Part shown: positions 53,262 through 64,000 of the stretch, piece by piece
How positions within the stretch are numbered: the stretch's first letter is position 1
Layout: each line of letters begins with the position of its first letter
Assembly (NCBI GenBank): GCA_012295275.1
Contig: CM022670.1
Span: forward strand, 33,958,801 to 34,022,800
Length of the DNA: 64,000 bases
Origin: Chrysomallon squamiferum
Taxonomy: Eukaryota; Mollusca; Gastropoda; Neomphalida; Peltospiridae
Direction: 5' to 3'
The notes under the pieces: generated by a model
Told to the model about the DNA's origin: nothing
What the model saw: only the letters and a program-made list of their open reading frames with translations
The model's database searches: none
Translations under genes and position numbers: made by a program

Positions 53262-55411
53262 GTAATATTAATGGATCAAAGAGGATTAATTTTAGTATTA
53301 TTTTTTAAAACTTCAGAAGTCGTTGTTCAGTTGAAATTATTAATATGGTTTGACGTAAAACAGCAACAATGGACAGAAACACAAAGACATTATAATTTCT
53401 TTTTAGATCTCTTTCTTAATACATTAGAGTATGTCATATACAATTTCACTTTAAGGAATTGTAATGAAAAATTCTCATCCAGAAAAAATCCACTTAAGCA
53501 GAAACATAATAACTAAATATAGCGCTTTTAGAGTCGTTTCCAGCGGAATTAGCAGAGAGAAAATTTTCGAATACCTAGGGGAAAAAGAACGGTATTTTTT
53601 TACGGCTATTTTAATTTTAATACCTTTTACGGCTAATACGCTTTATATCCAAACACGTGAAGGTACTTAGTAACAGCTACATTATGCGGACAGGTTGTCT
53701 AATGCATAACAAAATTACAACAGTCTTGTCTCGTTTCTCCACATATTAATATCGTAATTATTTGAAATGTACTGTACAGAAACAAGTAAATAATTGATGT
53801 AACAATGTATCCTGGAATTACTTTTTTTTTTTTTTTTTTTTGAATTCTTCTATACAAAACCGTGTGCCAGGTGAAATATAACTAATTATCTGGTGTATCA
53901 ACAAGCGCGGAATAATTAATTCAATTTCACTTCGTTTGCACCAGTAGGTATGTTATGTATAATTTGATCAAAATGAATTTCCCAAAACAGCATTTTAAAA
54001 ACTCATAATGTAAGACATGATTAATAATTTCTAGAAATATCGCGTCACATCTAAAATGTCACGTCTTCTAATTCTGTACGTTTCACAGACAACTGTGTAA
54101 TTATTTATCGTATCTTTTTCTTCGATATTAATTATATTGTGTGTGAAGGCTAGTTGCTGAAACGTTAGATCAATATATCCTCAGTTTATGTTATGAAACA
54201 TATGGTTAGCTAATAACTAATTTTATCACCTTTGTGTGTAACATATTGATGTTACAGGTGGACAAAATTTATTTCTTGAATAAAACGTCAAACGCTATCA
54301 ATACATTTTTAATTACTTTCGTATATTTGGACTAATCCTCTGTTGACAGAAGCGATCAATTTTAGAAAAAAAGTAAATTTCCGTATTTTATATTAAAACA
54401 GCAACAATACCTATATTAACACCCATACTTTCTTTATATTAAACAGTCTTGTTTATAGATCAGTAAAAAGGTGTTTAGAAAATTAAAGTAGTAGAACACA
54501 CACACACACACACATACTTACACACACATATAGATAGGTAGATATTGATATTGATAAACAAACACACATACTCTCATTCATGCTTATAAATACACACACA
54601 TACGTACGTACATACATATATATTTATATAAAAAGTTACGTCTACATATACAAAAAAATTCGATATCTTATTTTTATAATATTAGAAGCTAATCTTTATT
54701 CCAGCATTTATAATCTTTTTAAATCTAAAAGAGAAAATTCAAGTTTATATTATTCAGCGGATTGATCGATTCAAATTTTGAGGCAATTTTCATGATTAAA
54801 AACATTGTGTAGTAACCGAAACTGTTTAAAATATATTCATCGATCTCAAATTATAGTGTTTTTCGTTTTCTTTCTTCTTCTTCTTCTTCTTCTTATTATT
54901 ATTATTATTTTAAGATGGTTTTTAACTAAAATATGAATTTTAAAAATTGAATTATATTTTTATTCTAAACGAAAAAGATACATATGAAAAGTAAAATAAT
55001 AGCAATAAAACAACCACATATTTTTTATATTTTGTTTTATTTTATTTTGCTTTTTTATGTTTGTTTGATTCATTAGTTAACATTATTACTTTTTCTTTTA
55101 ATTCTAATTTTTAATTTTTATTATTATTATTTTATTTTATTTTATGTATTTTTTATTATTTTTTTTTAATTAAGTATCATTATTACTTTGTTTTATTTTA
55201 TATTATTTTCTTATTTTTGTTTTATTACTTGTCATTATCACTTTTTTATATTTCACTTTCTTATTTTGTTTTATTATTCTTAATTTATTCTTATTTTGTT
55301 ATATTTATCTTAATTTTATTTGATTACATATCGTTTTTATTTTGTTTTATTTTATTTTACTTTCATATTCTCGTTTTACTAGTTACAATCATTTCAATTT
55401 TTCTTTCTTTT

Positions 55412-55442
<31 letters not shown>

Positions 55443-55454
55443 TTTTTTTTTAGC

Positions 55455-55455
<1 letters not shown>

Positions 55456-55508
<53 letters not shown>

Positions 55509-55517
55509 CATTATTAC

Positions 55518-55548
<31 letters not shown>

Positions 55549-55555
55549 TTATTTT
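55456..55555. repeat. (ATT)n microsatellite
   Basis: About 100 nt of ATT units with few interruptions. Confidence 0.97.
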
Positions 55556-55820
55556 AATAATTTTCATTATTATTATTTTTTTATTGCTTACCATTCTTCC
55601 TTTGTTTCGTTTTATTTTTCTTTCTTATTTATTAGTACTATTACTTTATTGGTCATCATTTTGATTATCTTTGGCTTTCAACTCTTTTCGTTCTGACAAC
55701 ACCCGCGTTGCTCATTAGTGAAACCTGCTTGCAGACTGAACGTGCTTGGTGTCACGTGGAGCTAATTTTAGCCGTGAGACGTGATAAATACACCCCGAAG
55801 AAATCGACCATAGAGTAATG

Positions 55821-55833
55821 AGGTCAAAGGTCG
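55821..55833 (+). promoter_or_regulatory. DR1-type nuclear-receptor site
   Basis: AGGTCA-A-AGGTCG, a direct repeat of the nuclear-receptor half-site with one-base spacing, as recognised by HNF4, RXR and COUP-TF-type receptors. It sits in a non-repetitive, less AT-biased block (about 55690-55930) upstream of the claudin-like gene. Function is inferred only. Confidence 0.4.
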
Positions 55834-56143
55834 GTGTTAGTGCCACTATTTAACAGTTATTTAGATACCATGTCACGGTACGCACACTAATTGCTGCGAT
55901 TCCTGCCATTCTTTATTAAATTAGGAACATTATCAACCTCTGTATGATTTTAAAAAGTGTTTATTTTTTTAAATTATTTCTGTCAGGAAAATAATATAAT
56001 ATCATTACACGTGTGTGTGTGTGTGTGTGTTTTTAAATAATAATAATAATAATAATAATGTTTGTAACAATAACAAATGTATATATGTGCAAGTACGCAT
56101 GCATGCACGCACACACACACAAACACACACGTACACGTCTAGG

Positions 56144-56215
56144 TTGCTGACCTCGATTAGACATCTTAGCGAGATTTCAGAATAGCCCAGATTGATGGCT
56201 CAGTCAGTAATCCAG
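56144..56215 (-). repeat. Copy 1 (inverted) of a three-copy interspersed element
   Basis: Read on the minus strand this matches the region at 57355-57450: a GAGCCATCAATCTGG segment, CTATTCTGAAATC and CTAATCGAGGTCAGC are all shared in the same order. Confidence 0.75.
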
Positions 56216-56867
56216 CGTTAAATTCAGTCAGATACATACTTGTACTCATTATTCTTACAGACACACACACACGCACGCACGCACGCATACACGCTCGCAC
56301 ATAATCACAAACAGATAATAACATTGATTAGTAAAATGCGGGACTAATTTCATACGGCCAATAAATATCGTTATACGTATCTGAAAATACTAATATTCCT
56401 GCACACGAATCTGGCTTTTATTATCTAGATTATTACTTATATTGATCACAACAAATTTAATTGTAGCCACATCCACACTGCAAGCTAATAAAATTTTCCC
56501 TGCTACACTTTAAAGGCTTGAGGAATCCATCTGTGTTCTGTTTTGTATTAAATCGCAATTTTGCTATTCAGAAGGTTTTTCTTTTGAATCATTTGCTGAA
56601 CATCTTTAGGCTTGTAACAAGTAATTTTTTAATCAGTTAAGCTACTATGGATTTGCAGGTTACTGAAGGCGTTTCCTTTAACATGATGTTTTATGTTCTT
56701 GAAATCGTTTCATGTACGAAGTTTTTGTAATCTAATCTTTAATGACTTTGGGGAGAAAAAAACCTATAACTAATGTTTGTATGTTCATTTTTAACTTAAA
56801 TTGTAATAGTCCCTACATAACGCATCTCGTCAATGATGTATACTTTTGTGATTATATACGAAACGAG

Positions 56868-56937
56868 GTTTAAGGAATATTTATGAAATAACACAAAAGG
56901 ATGTTTAAGGAATATTTATGAAATAACACAAAAGGAT
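56868..56937. repeat. Exact 35-nt tandem duplication
   Basis: Two perfect adjacent copies of a 35-nt unit starting GTTTAAGGAATATTTATG. The identity implies a recent duplication or slippage event. Confidence 0.97.
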
Positions 56938-57354
56938 GTTTGCAAAGAAGAATGAAGATTTCTAGTAATTAAATAATGACATTTTAGAGGTGATTCCTAA
57001 AAACACATCAGTTTTTAAAAAAACAGCGATAAACATCCATACGCCAAAGGACGTAGATACCAAAGAAGTGCAACAACAACGGCAACCAGTAACGACCCAG
57101 ACAGGGAAAGCGGAGACAGTCAATGCACTGCTGTTATTTTATTATTTTCCACTCAGACGTTCAGACAAAAAGCAGTTTTGAAAGCACATGACCACCGACC
57201 CGTTAATCTTTCTTTAAAACGGAAAGCGCATTAACTCTCCAGTTATATTCGACCCGGGCCATGTCGACAAACAGCGCCCTCTAATCAATGCTCGTTTGCC
57301 ACACTGAATCGGCATTAGGTGCTTCTGAGCAGTGCAAGGCATGTCCTGGAATTC

Positions 57355-57499
57355 ATCGCTGGCGCATATTGATTGAGCCATCAATCTGGCCTATTCTGAA
57401 ATCCCGTCACAGCATCAATGGTTAAGACAATCTAATCGAGGTCAGCATGCTAGACGGTTCAGAAACCAATTAAAAACCAAAACGTTCACCGTGCACTCT
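57355..57499 (+). repeat. Copy 2 of a three-copy interspersed element
   Basis: Contains the inverted repeat GATTGA-GCCA-TCAATC at 57371-57386, then CTATTCTGAAATC, GTCACAGCATCAA, TAATCGAGGTCAGCATGC, and AGAAACCAATTAAAAACC followed by AAAACGTTCACCGTG. The last 109 nt align with 58641-58747 at high identity by eye. Confidence 0.85.
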
Positions 57500-57599
57500 T
57501 GTTTTCGTGGACTTCCTGCATTCACGATAGGACGCTCCATTATTTGCCTCTGGCTGTGATTCAGAATTACTGTTCTGTATCACGGAAAAATGAGAATAA

Positions 57600-58140
57600 T
57601 GATTAAACGATCTGCATTCACTATGGAGTGTTTTGAATAACTGTTCTGTACTGTGCATCATACGCAGTAATGACTGGGTATTCGGTTATAGCAGCTTACA
57701 ATGATAATGGTCATACTGTATTATTGCTCTGCTTTATGTACCAGTTCCAGTCGTGCTATTCTGTAGAACTGAGTCCATGCAACAGTGATACTCTACTCTG
57801 CCATATGCATCACTGTTGGATGATTTAATATAACTGACCTGCGATATGCATTGAGTATCACGTACAATTATAATAGTTATACTGTATTACTCCTCTCTGT
57901 CATGTATCACTTATAGTCGTGACAGTCATATTGTATCACTGCTCTGCACTTACAACCATGATAGTTATTTTGTATCCTTGTTCTCCGCTCTACAGCATTT
58001 ACAATGATGACTGAGATAGTTGATAACAATACTGCTATAATGCATACTGCAGTAATAACAGTGATGATAGTTTACAATGGGTTAACCTGAAAAATGGCTG
58101 TGTTGTACAGTATGCAGTTTTCAGTCATAATATAATAGGC
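57600..58140. repeat. Degenerate tandem array near 58 kb
   Basis: Loosely repeated phrases of the form TACAAT-ATAAT-GTTATACTGTAT, then TACTGCTCTGC, then TATGTATCAC recur near 57697, 57863, 57920, 57960 and 58000. Divergence is high and the unit length is uncertain. Confidence 0.5.
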
Positions 58141-58431
58141 TGGATGCAACAGTTATACAGCGTATCTCAGAGCAGTCACTGTCGGACGATTTCACTGAGT
58201 GGACAGTGTATAATGTTGAGGAATATTCTGAATAAAATAGACTGGTTCACATCTTATTTCAGAAGATACAGAAAAGGATATTGTGTTAAAAGCTGTGGTT
58301 AGATTAATTTGTGGTGAATGGCAGTTTTTCCTTTTTGAAGAAATACTCAGAACAAATATGATTATCAAGTATTAGAAGAAAGTGTAGATGATCCACGAAT
58401 ATATACCATCATAATAAAAACGCATTATTGT

Positions 58432-58433
<2 letters not shown>

Positions 58434-58492
<59 letters not shown>

Positions 58493-58512
58493 CAACAACA
58501 ACAATAACAATA
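58434..58512. repeat. (AAT)n to (AAC)n microsatellite
   Basis: A run of AAT units passing into AAC units, immediately upstream of copy 3 of the interspersed element. Confidence 0.95.
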
Positions 58513-58640
58513 ACAACAGTAGTACAATAATAAATAAATATATATAAAAATAACATAAAATAACCACAGTGACAATCTTCTTACTAACTCACAGTCATGT
58601 TTCACTGAAACGAAAGACAGTTGTTTTCTTTGGCTCTGGT

Positions 58641-58747
58641 TTATTCTGGAAGCCGTCACAGCATCAACGTTAAGCCAGCTTAATCGAGGTCAGCATGCGA
58701 GGCGTTTCAGAAACCAATTAAAAACCAAAACGTTCACCGTGTACTCT
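58641..58747 (+). repeat. Copy 3 of a three-copy interspersed element
   Basis: Shares with copy 2 GTCACAGCATCAA, TTAATCGAGGTCAGCATGC, TTCAGAAACCAATTAAAAAC and CAAAACGTTCACCGTG in the same order and orientation, about 1.25 kb away. The downstream limit is sharp after ACTCT. Confidence 0.85.
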
Positions 58748-60025
58748 AAAACACACGCTCAGGAAAATCACCCAATTCACTTTTTTGTTAAACAACGTCT
58801 TCTGAAAAATCATTTTTATATTGCATTTTAAACCTATTCCTCAGAGTTCAAATGATTTAAAAAAATAAAATACATAGCGACCACCCCACTCTAACAAATA
58901 ACGGAAAAACGAATGAAAACCAATAACAATGACAGTATTGTGGTCCATGTACTTGCACTTTCATGAGTCTGCCAATGCAGAATTAATGCGACTGCTCTTT
59001 TGTACCACCTGCATTCAATCAATAACATCATCTTATTTTCTGGCTTCGATAAAAAATTAAATAATCTATATTTCAGATAAATTACTATTTATTTCTCTCA
59101 GAAAATCTCCAACATTCGTGGTTTTTTTTGTTGTTTTTTTTGTTCTTTTTCTTATTAAAACAAACAAAAAAGGAAATTCCACCTGCTCTGGATAAAACTG
59201 TTTTTGGAAATCTGTCTCAGTAAAAACCTTGGTGAGATGAAGCTCTGAGAACTGCTGTAAACACCTGTCTAATAACTGTTTTTATCATACCACAGCCATG
59301 AAGTTGTGTGATGCACTAACGAGTTCCTCCTGATGGAGAAACGACATATTTTACTGCAATTTCTAATCTTTAGTTAATGTCTCCAAGTCGGTCAGTTCAA
59401 TTTTTGTTTATACAAGGTTGAAGTTTGTGAATTAATATTTCAGTTTCGTCAGTTCAACTTTCTATTTAATATTTCAGTTTCGATATGATTTTTGACTAAT
59501 ATTTTCATTTTATTATTATTTTTCTATGTAAAGTCTAAAAATTAATAAATAAAAAGATAATAAAATAAAAATACTGTTTATACCGTGACATATGACAATA
59601 TAACTAGAATCAGCGATCACACATATAGACACACACAGTGTCTTTTGCAGCGAAGAGGCAGTTATTACTACTGAAGAACATTTGAAGTCGGTGTTTAATA
59701 TTTTAACATTTGTACTGGAAAATTACGTTACATTACATAGCATTAAATTAAGTTACACTACAGAATATTACATTACATTACGTTATATCATGATTTCACC
59801 TAATTCTAATGCATTATCTTATTTTTCAGATAACATTTCCTTGACTAACTGTTTAAGAAAGAAAACAAAACTTGGGAACGAAGATGCCAAATTTAGCAAT
59901 AATGTCCACCATCAGTATGTCAATGCCTTGATCATACAGACTAGTTATGCAAACCCTACAGCTACTGCATCCATTCACGACGTTGTGAATACACTTGCAT
60001 CAGACTGTATTCTCCGTCTGTGATC
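58748..60025. other. Upstream region of the claudin-like gene
   Basis: AT-rich DNA without coding sense. A good acceptor (CTTATTTTTCAG) ends at 59829, 196 nt before the ATG, so the first coding exon may really start at 59830 with a 5' UTR spliced from an upstream exon. Confidence 0.45.
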
Positions 60026-60248
60026 ATGCAAAAGGGAGACGTCGTAGCCATCAGGGTTCCCACCCTTTCTCTCAATGGCATTGCCATAGCAGTGACCTTT
60101 TTTCTTGGAATGGTTCTCTTTCTGATGGCGTTTGCTTCAACCAACTGGCTCGGTTTGGACGGTGGGATTACAGTCAGTCTGTGGAAAAGTTGTCAGAAGA
60201 ATTTCAAAACGGAAGAATGGACCTGTTCCCCATGGGATGAATTACCAG
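60026..60248 (+). CDS. Claudin-like exon 1 (TM1 and first loop)
   Basis: 223 nt from ATG to donor CCAG/GTATAT. It encodes TM1 and the W...W..C...C loop signature up to WDELP. An upstream GTG codon in frame is not a credible start. Confidence 0.88.
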
Positions 60249-60728
60249 GTATATCTATATCTATATATATATATATATATTTTTTTTTTCTCTCGGGTAA
60301 CAAATTTTGACTACAAAAGTCTGAAGTATTCTACAGACAGCTTATTGTGAAGGTTTCTTTAAAAATGAAACCGATCAAGATATACAAGCGTGATAGATAT
60401 ATCGATAGACAAATAGAGATAGAACGACAGAAACATATACTGTAGACTGGTATAGGTTTAGAGACAGAATATTAGAGATGGAGAGAGATATAGAAAGATA
60501 GACATAGAGAGAGAGAAAGAAATATATTTTGTAGTATCTGATCCAAATTTATACTGCTTATTTGTTCAGTCCTTTTCACAACATTATTTTCCACAGAATA
60601 TTTTTTGAGCAAAATATTTTAAAATGTTCAAACAATGGCTTTAATTCTAAATTAAAGAATACTTCACAAAATTACGGTCTGAAAGAAATAATATTTTATT
60701 TTCTGAGAAACTGAAGAAGAAGACAAAA

Positions 60729-60759
<31 letters not shown>

Positions 60760-61725
60760 CAACCAATGTATTTTCATTCACAGATTTCCCTTAGTCACAT
60801 CCTTTCAGACAATATGAGATTTATTATAAAAGTATCAATCGATTGGCCTCTGCCTTAATTCAGCAATATCTTCTACACGTGAATAACACACGTGGACCAC
60901 GTCACGTTTACGTGTTAATCGTGCCCTCCAATTTAAGTTCCTCAAAAGATTAACGTACGTCTGTATGATAAATCACTGTCTAAATTCCCAATCAAGACCA
61001 GCTTAGTTCTAGTGGTGCCTGTTGATGAAGATTTATAGAGGCTAAGAGATACGAGAACATAATATAATTCAGACATTTAACTGTGTTACCTGTCTGTGTT
61101 ATCTGTCCATATATCAGTCTTTCTATCTGTCTATTTATCTGCCTTTCTGTCTGTCTATCTGTCCATATATCTGTCTGTCTGTCTGTCACTCTCTCTGTCT
61201 ATTATGTGCGTATCTGTTGACTGAAATATCACAAACAAATAATTATTATCTTGGTCTTTTTTGCCGTTGTCAAGAGAAGACAGACGTGCTCAAATAAATG
61301 AATAATAATGACAACTTTAAAAAGAAACTCAGTTTCAGCCAGTCAGTTATAAAATACTAAATCGCTCATTCAGATGACAGAACAGTTTATGTCATCACAC
61401 AATAGAAACAGTCAATAAAGTGGAAGCAAAAATACATTTATCTTCTTTTTTAATTTCAGATTTTGTCAGAGCAACGCAAGGGTTTTGTGTCATAGGACTG
61501 CTGATCTACGTCGTGTCTGCCATCGTGCTCGTCAGCTACTTGGTGATGCCGTCGTTGCACGAAATTCGCAGCATATTGATTGCAATATGTCTTCTTACGT
61601 TCTCAGCAGGTATTAAAAAAAAGTCTGTGGGAGAAATGCGTGGGGGGAAAATCACTTCAGTGTTCCAGAGTTAATATGCTTTCAACTCATCAGAGTTTTA
61701 GAGATTTAATAATATATTGCTTTTC

Positions 61726-61765
<40 letters not shown>

Positions 61766-62848
61766 CACTGTCTGTATCTGGTAATTTGAAATGATTTGCT
61801 CTCCGCTAAAAACTAATGAACAAATAAAAAAGTTCGAACATTCTTAGAATAAAAATATGTTTCACTGTCATCAACATCATCATCACCATCATCTTCATTG
61901 TCATTATCATTATTATTACTGTCACAAACACCGTCATCTTCGACGTCATCGACATCAATCATCAGTCATCATCATCATCATCTTCTTAGTCATGGTCATC
62001 GTCATCATCGTCATCATTATAATCATTGACATCATAATAATCGTCATCATCAACATATAACATCTCAACAAAAGCTAGAAGATATCAAAGCTATCATCAT
62101 CATCAAAACAACCAAAACGCAGCTTCAACAACAAAATAAAAAAAAAAAAAACAACAACAAACAAGGGCCAAAACAGCGTAAAATAATCGAAAAAGTAATG
62201 AATTCGACGCATGCCTTTTAAATACATCCATAAGTAATTTACTGGTTAGTTGCTTCTCTTTTCATTGTTATTTAAGGGGTGTATGCATGACAGCAAGTGG
62301 AAATAAATTGAATAGTAAGTAATGACAAGAACTTAATGATTATTTATTGGAAATTTTCGACTACAGAAGCTTAGGATGAACTGCCTTGCGTGCAGACAAA
62401 GCCTCCCTTGATGCTGAATCTTTAGTACTGCGCCGTTCACAGAATCAGTAAAGATTTCTAAAGCCAAACTATACACTTCTGTATGAGAATCCACTATCAT
62501 CACTGGGTTTTTTTTTTCTGTACAAAATAAAATTTAATCGTGTCACTTAATCGTGATTTTGGTCGAAGGTTTGATTTGCATATACATTTATGAAATGGAT
62601 CTTGTCATACACATATACATAAACATGCAAATTAGGCATGAAGGTTAGCTTTCTCAGTGATGAGTTTGAAAAGAGGATCGTAAGTGGTATATTCAATCAG
62701 TCCGTCTGTCAGTGACAATGTCTGTCTGATTATCTGTCTTTCAGCTTCAGACACGACAGATTTCTATTTTCTGCACATCTAAATGATACATGTACAGATA
62801 GGAAGACAAATGTCAAACTGTATTAAGTCATAAAATGGGGGGAGAGAG

Positions 62849-62936
<88 letters not shown>

Positions 62937-63280
62937 AAATTCAGCCAAAAGGTAGTATCTATTACAATGGCAATAGAGGCGAAGATATAGTAGTATATAT
63001 GATATATTTACATTATCATTGTTTTTGTTTTTCAGGCTGTATGACGCTGATGGCTTTGGTTGTGATGGGGATCAAAGGCAGAGATTTCTGTCTGGACATC
63101 AGACGAGACAGCATCAAGTTGTTTCAGTTCTTTGCACAGGGCGTATATGCTTCAGGACGATTCTACATCGGCTGGTCATCCATTGTAGCCATTCTGTCTT
63201 CATTAGTGACGCTTTCTAGTTTTGTCTTCAGCATGATAGAGTTCATGAGAATCAATGATCTTCCCGTGCATCACGTTTAA
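60026..63280 (+). CDS. Claudin/PMP22-superfamily four-pass membrane protein, 3 exons
   Basis: Exons 60026-60248, 61460-61609 and 63036-63280 join in frame (phases 1 and 1) to 205 codons plus TAA. Four hydrophobic segments lie at about residues 15-37, 84-104, 112-136 and 170-192, with a short hydrophilic C-terminal tail. The first extracellular loop has the superfamily signature: NW (Trp41), SLW (Trp53), Cys56 and Cys67, i.e. W-x11-W-x2-C-x10-C. TM2 is preceded by RATQGF, as in the family. Such proteins form septate or tight junction components, channel subunits or myelin/epithelial membrane proteins; which subfamily is unclear. The tail ends HHV, not a strong PDZ ligand. The ATG at 60026 is the first in the open frame. 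Confidence 0.88.
60249..61459 (+). other. Claudin-like intron 1
   Basis: Holds a TA run after the donor, GATA/AGAT-rich stretches at 60380-60520, poly-A at 60725-60760 and an imperfect TCTG/TCTA microsatellite at about 61090-61200. No other signal. Confidence 0.75.
61460..61609 (+). CDS. Claudin-like exon 2 (TM2 and part of TM3)
   Basis: 150 nt, acceptor TAATTTCAG, donor GCAG/GTATTA, phase 1 to 1. It encodes FVRATQGFCVIGLLIYVVS through SILIAICLLTFSA. Confidence 0.9.
61610..63035 (+). other. Claudin-like intron 2
   Basis: Contains a poly-T run at about 61732-61765, an imperfect (TCA)n/(ATC)n stretch at 61866-62060 and a (GA)n tract at about 62850-62934. No exon could be supported. Confidence 0.75.
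62850..62934. repeat. (GA)n microsatellite
   Basis: About 85 nt of AG dinucleotides about 100 nt upstream of the last claudin-like exon. Confidence 0.95.
63036..63280 (+). CDS. Claudin-like exon 3 (rest of TM3, loop 2, TM4, stop)
   Basis: 245 nt, acceptor TTTTTCAG, phase 1 in, TAA at 63278-63280. It encodes CMTLMALVVMGIKG, the second loop with Cys143, and TM4 (SSIVAILSSLVTLSSFVFSM). Confidence 0.92.
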
Positions 63281-64000
63281 ATACCTTAAGCTTAGCAAAA
63301 CAATTTTATTTTATTTTTATTTTAAAATTTTCACACGTTTATTTCATCACATTCCAGAATTCCAAAATCACATAGGCAGTTGAGCTTTGATCTTTATTCA
63401 GAACCCACCTTCACAGTTCTTTATTTTTTTATTTTCGGCATCAGTTGTTTTAAAGTGAAGTGTCTTAAGTCCATTATGATTTAGCAGCCATATATTATTT
63501 TTTATATAAAAATTTCTTTTGTACACTTCATAAATCCCCAAAGCAGCTAAAATACACTAACCCTCTTTTACTGACACGCATGCATTTTATTTTTTTTGGT
63601 AATCATTATACAAGTTGACGGTCATCTATCACTGCCATTTCATAATTATTTTTCTTTATTTTTCTTTATTCTCATTGCATTATCATCATTCGTTTTAGCT
63701 TTCATGTGTAACAAAAACTAATGGCATGTCATTACTTTCATTGATTTAATTTTTCTCATCTTAAAGCAAAGGGTGATATAATATATCTTTAGCTGTCTGT
63801 ACCATTCATAAACACATTTTCTTTTTCATAATTAAGAAATGTAGAATAAAATATAAAAATACATGAACAGATCAAAGATTTCAAAACGGACGGATGCCAT
63901 TAAAAAAGGAAATACAAATAAAACTTTCAGAATGAAAAGAATATTATCATAAAAAAAAGAAAAGAATCGGGCGTAAAACTGAAGCAAGAATGATGGGTTG
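63281..64000 (+). other. 3' region of the claudin-like gene
   Basis: AT-rich, probably 3' UTR and flank. Candidate AATAAA strings occur near 63844 and 63915. No further gene is visible before the window ends. Confidence 0.5.

Larger units (their letters stand above)
49941..55680. other. Intergenic DNA, repeat-rich, with one CpG-rich block
   Basis: Contains (AG)n tracts at 50829-50892 and 53169-53256, a (GTAT)n run at about 52222-52262, (AATA)n and (AAT)n at 52318-52386, TTC/ATT runs at 54864-54908 and long poly-T with (ATT)n at 55415-55555. A non-repetitive, CpG-containing block lies at 51400-51780. No coding exon was recognised; the long open frames here come from AG repeats. Confidence 0.65.

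Noticed and set aside
52947-53516. 189-codon frame, the longest open frame in the window
   Set aside because: Held open by an AG repeat (Arg-Glu run); no similarity to known proteins in the flanks and no splice logic.
57470-57661. Minus-strand 63-codon frame
   Set aside because: Overlaps the repeated non-coding element and has no recognisable protein features.
59682-60023. 113-codon frame just upstream of the claudin-like ATG
   Set aside because: No domain or codon pattern of a real gene, and it contains a likely splice acceptor; more likely 5' flank or UTR.

Overview
This is a stretch of AT-rich animal nuclear DNA with interrupted genes, canonical GT-AG introns, many microsatellites and a decayed non-LTR retrotransposon. 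The gene content points to a bilaterian invertebrate. The mosaic CpG pattern and the satellite and microsatellite style would suit a lophotrochozoan such as a mollusc, but nothing in the window fixes the species.

Layout. (1) 1-5376 is non-coding, most simply the 3' part of a large intron of the first gene, whose N-terminal exon(s) lie upstream of the window. (2) 5377-32320, plus strand: 28 coding exons that join without a frame break into 1072 codons of focal adhesion kinase (FAK/PTK2). They cover most of the FERM domain, the autophosphorylation linker, a complete tyrosine kinase domain, a proline-rich region and a C-terminal FAT domain. A long 3' UTR probably ends near an AATAAA at 37171. 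(3) 37.2-59.8 kb is intergenic or regulatory DNA. It holds three degenerate tandem arrays, long AG/TC tracts, the retrotransposon fragment (49.2-49.9 kb, minus), a set of three related non-coding elements at 56.1-58.7 kb, and one minus-strand first coding exon (44739-45016) starting MGCNTSK, a likely myristoylated and palmitoylated protein of unknown identity. (4) 60026-63280, plus strand: a complete three-exon gene for a 205-residue four-pass membrane protein of the claudin/PMP22 superfamily.

Functional reading. FAK is the integrin and growth-factor adhesion kinase, and all its catalytic and regulatory landmarks are present except the vertebrate-type Grb2 docking motif. The claudin-like protein would act at cell-cell contacts or in the plasma membrane. 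No functional link between the two genes is evident beyond proximity.

The most interesting signals are: a change in CpG density coinciding with the FAK poly(A) site, which looks like a gene-body methylation footprint; a FAK linker built of frame-neutral small exons around the autophosphorylation tyrosine; a long CU tract next to one FAK splice donor; the repeated element at 56-59 kb; and diverged tandem arrays near 38, 42 and 58 kb. I found no evidence of a wholly new biological system.
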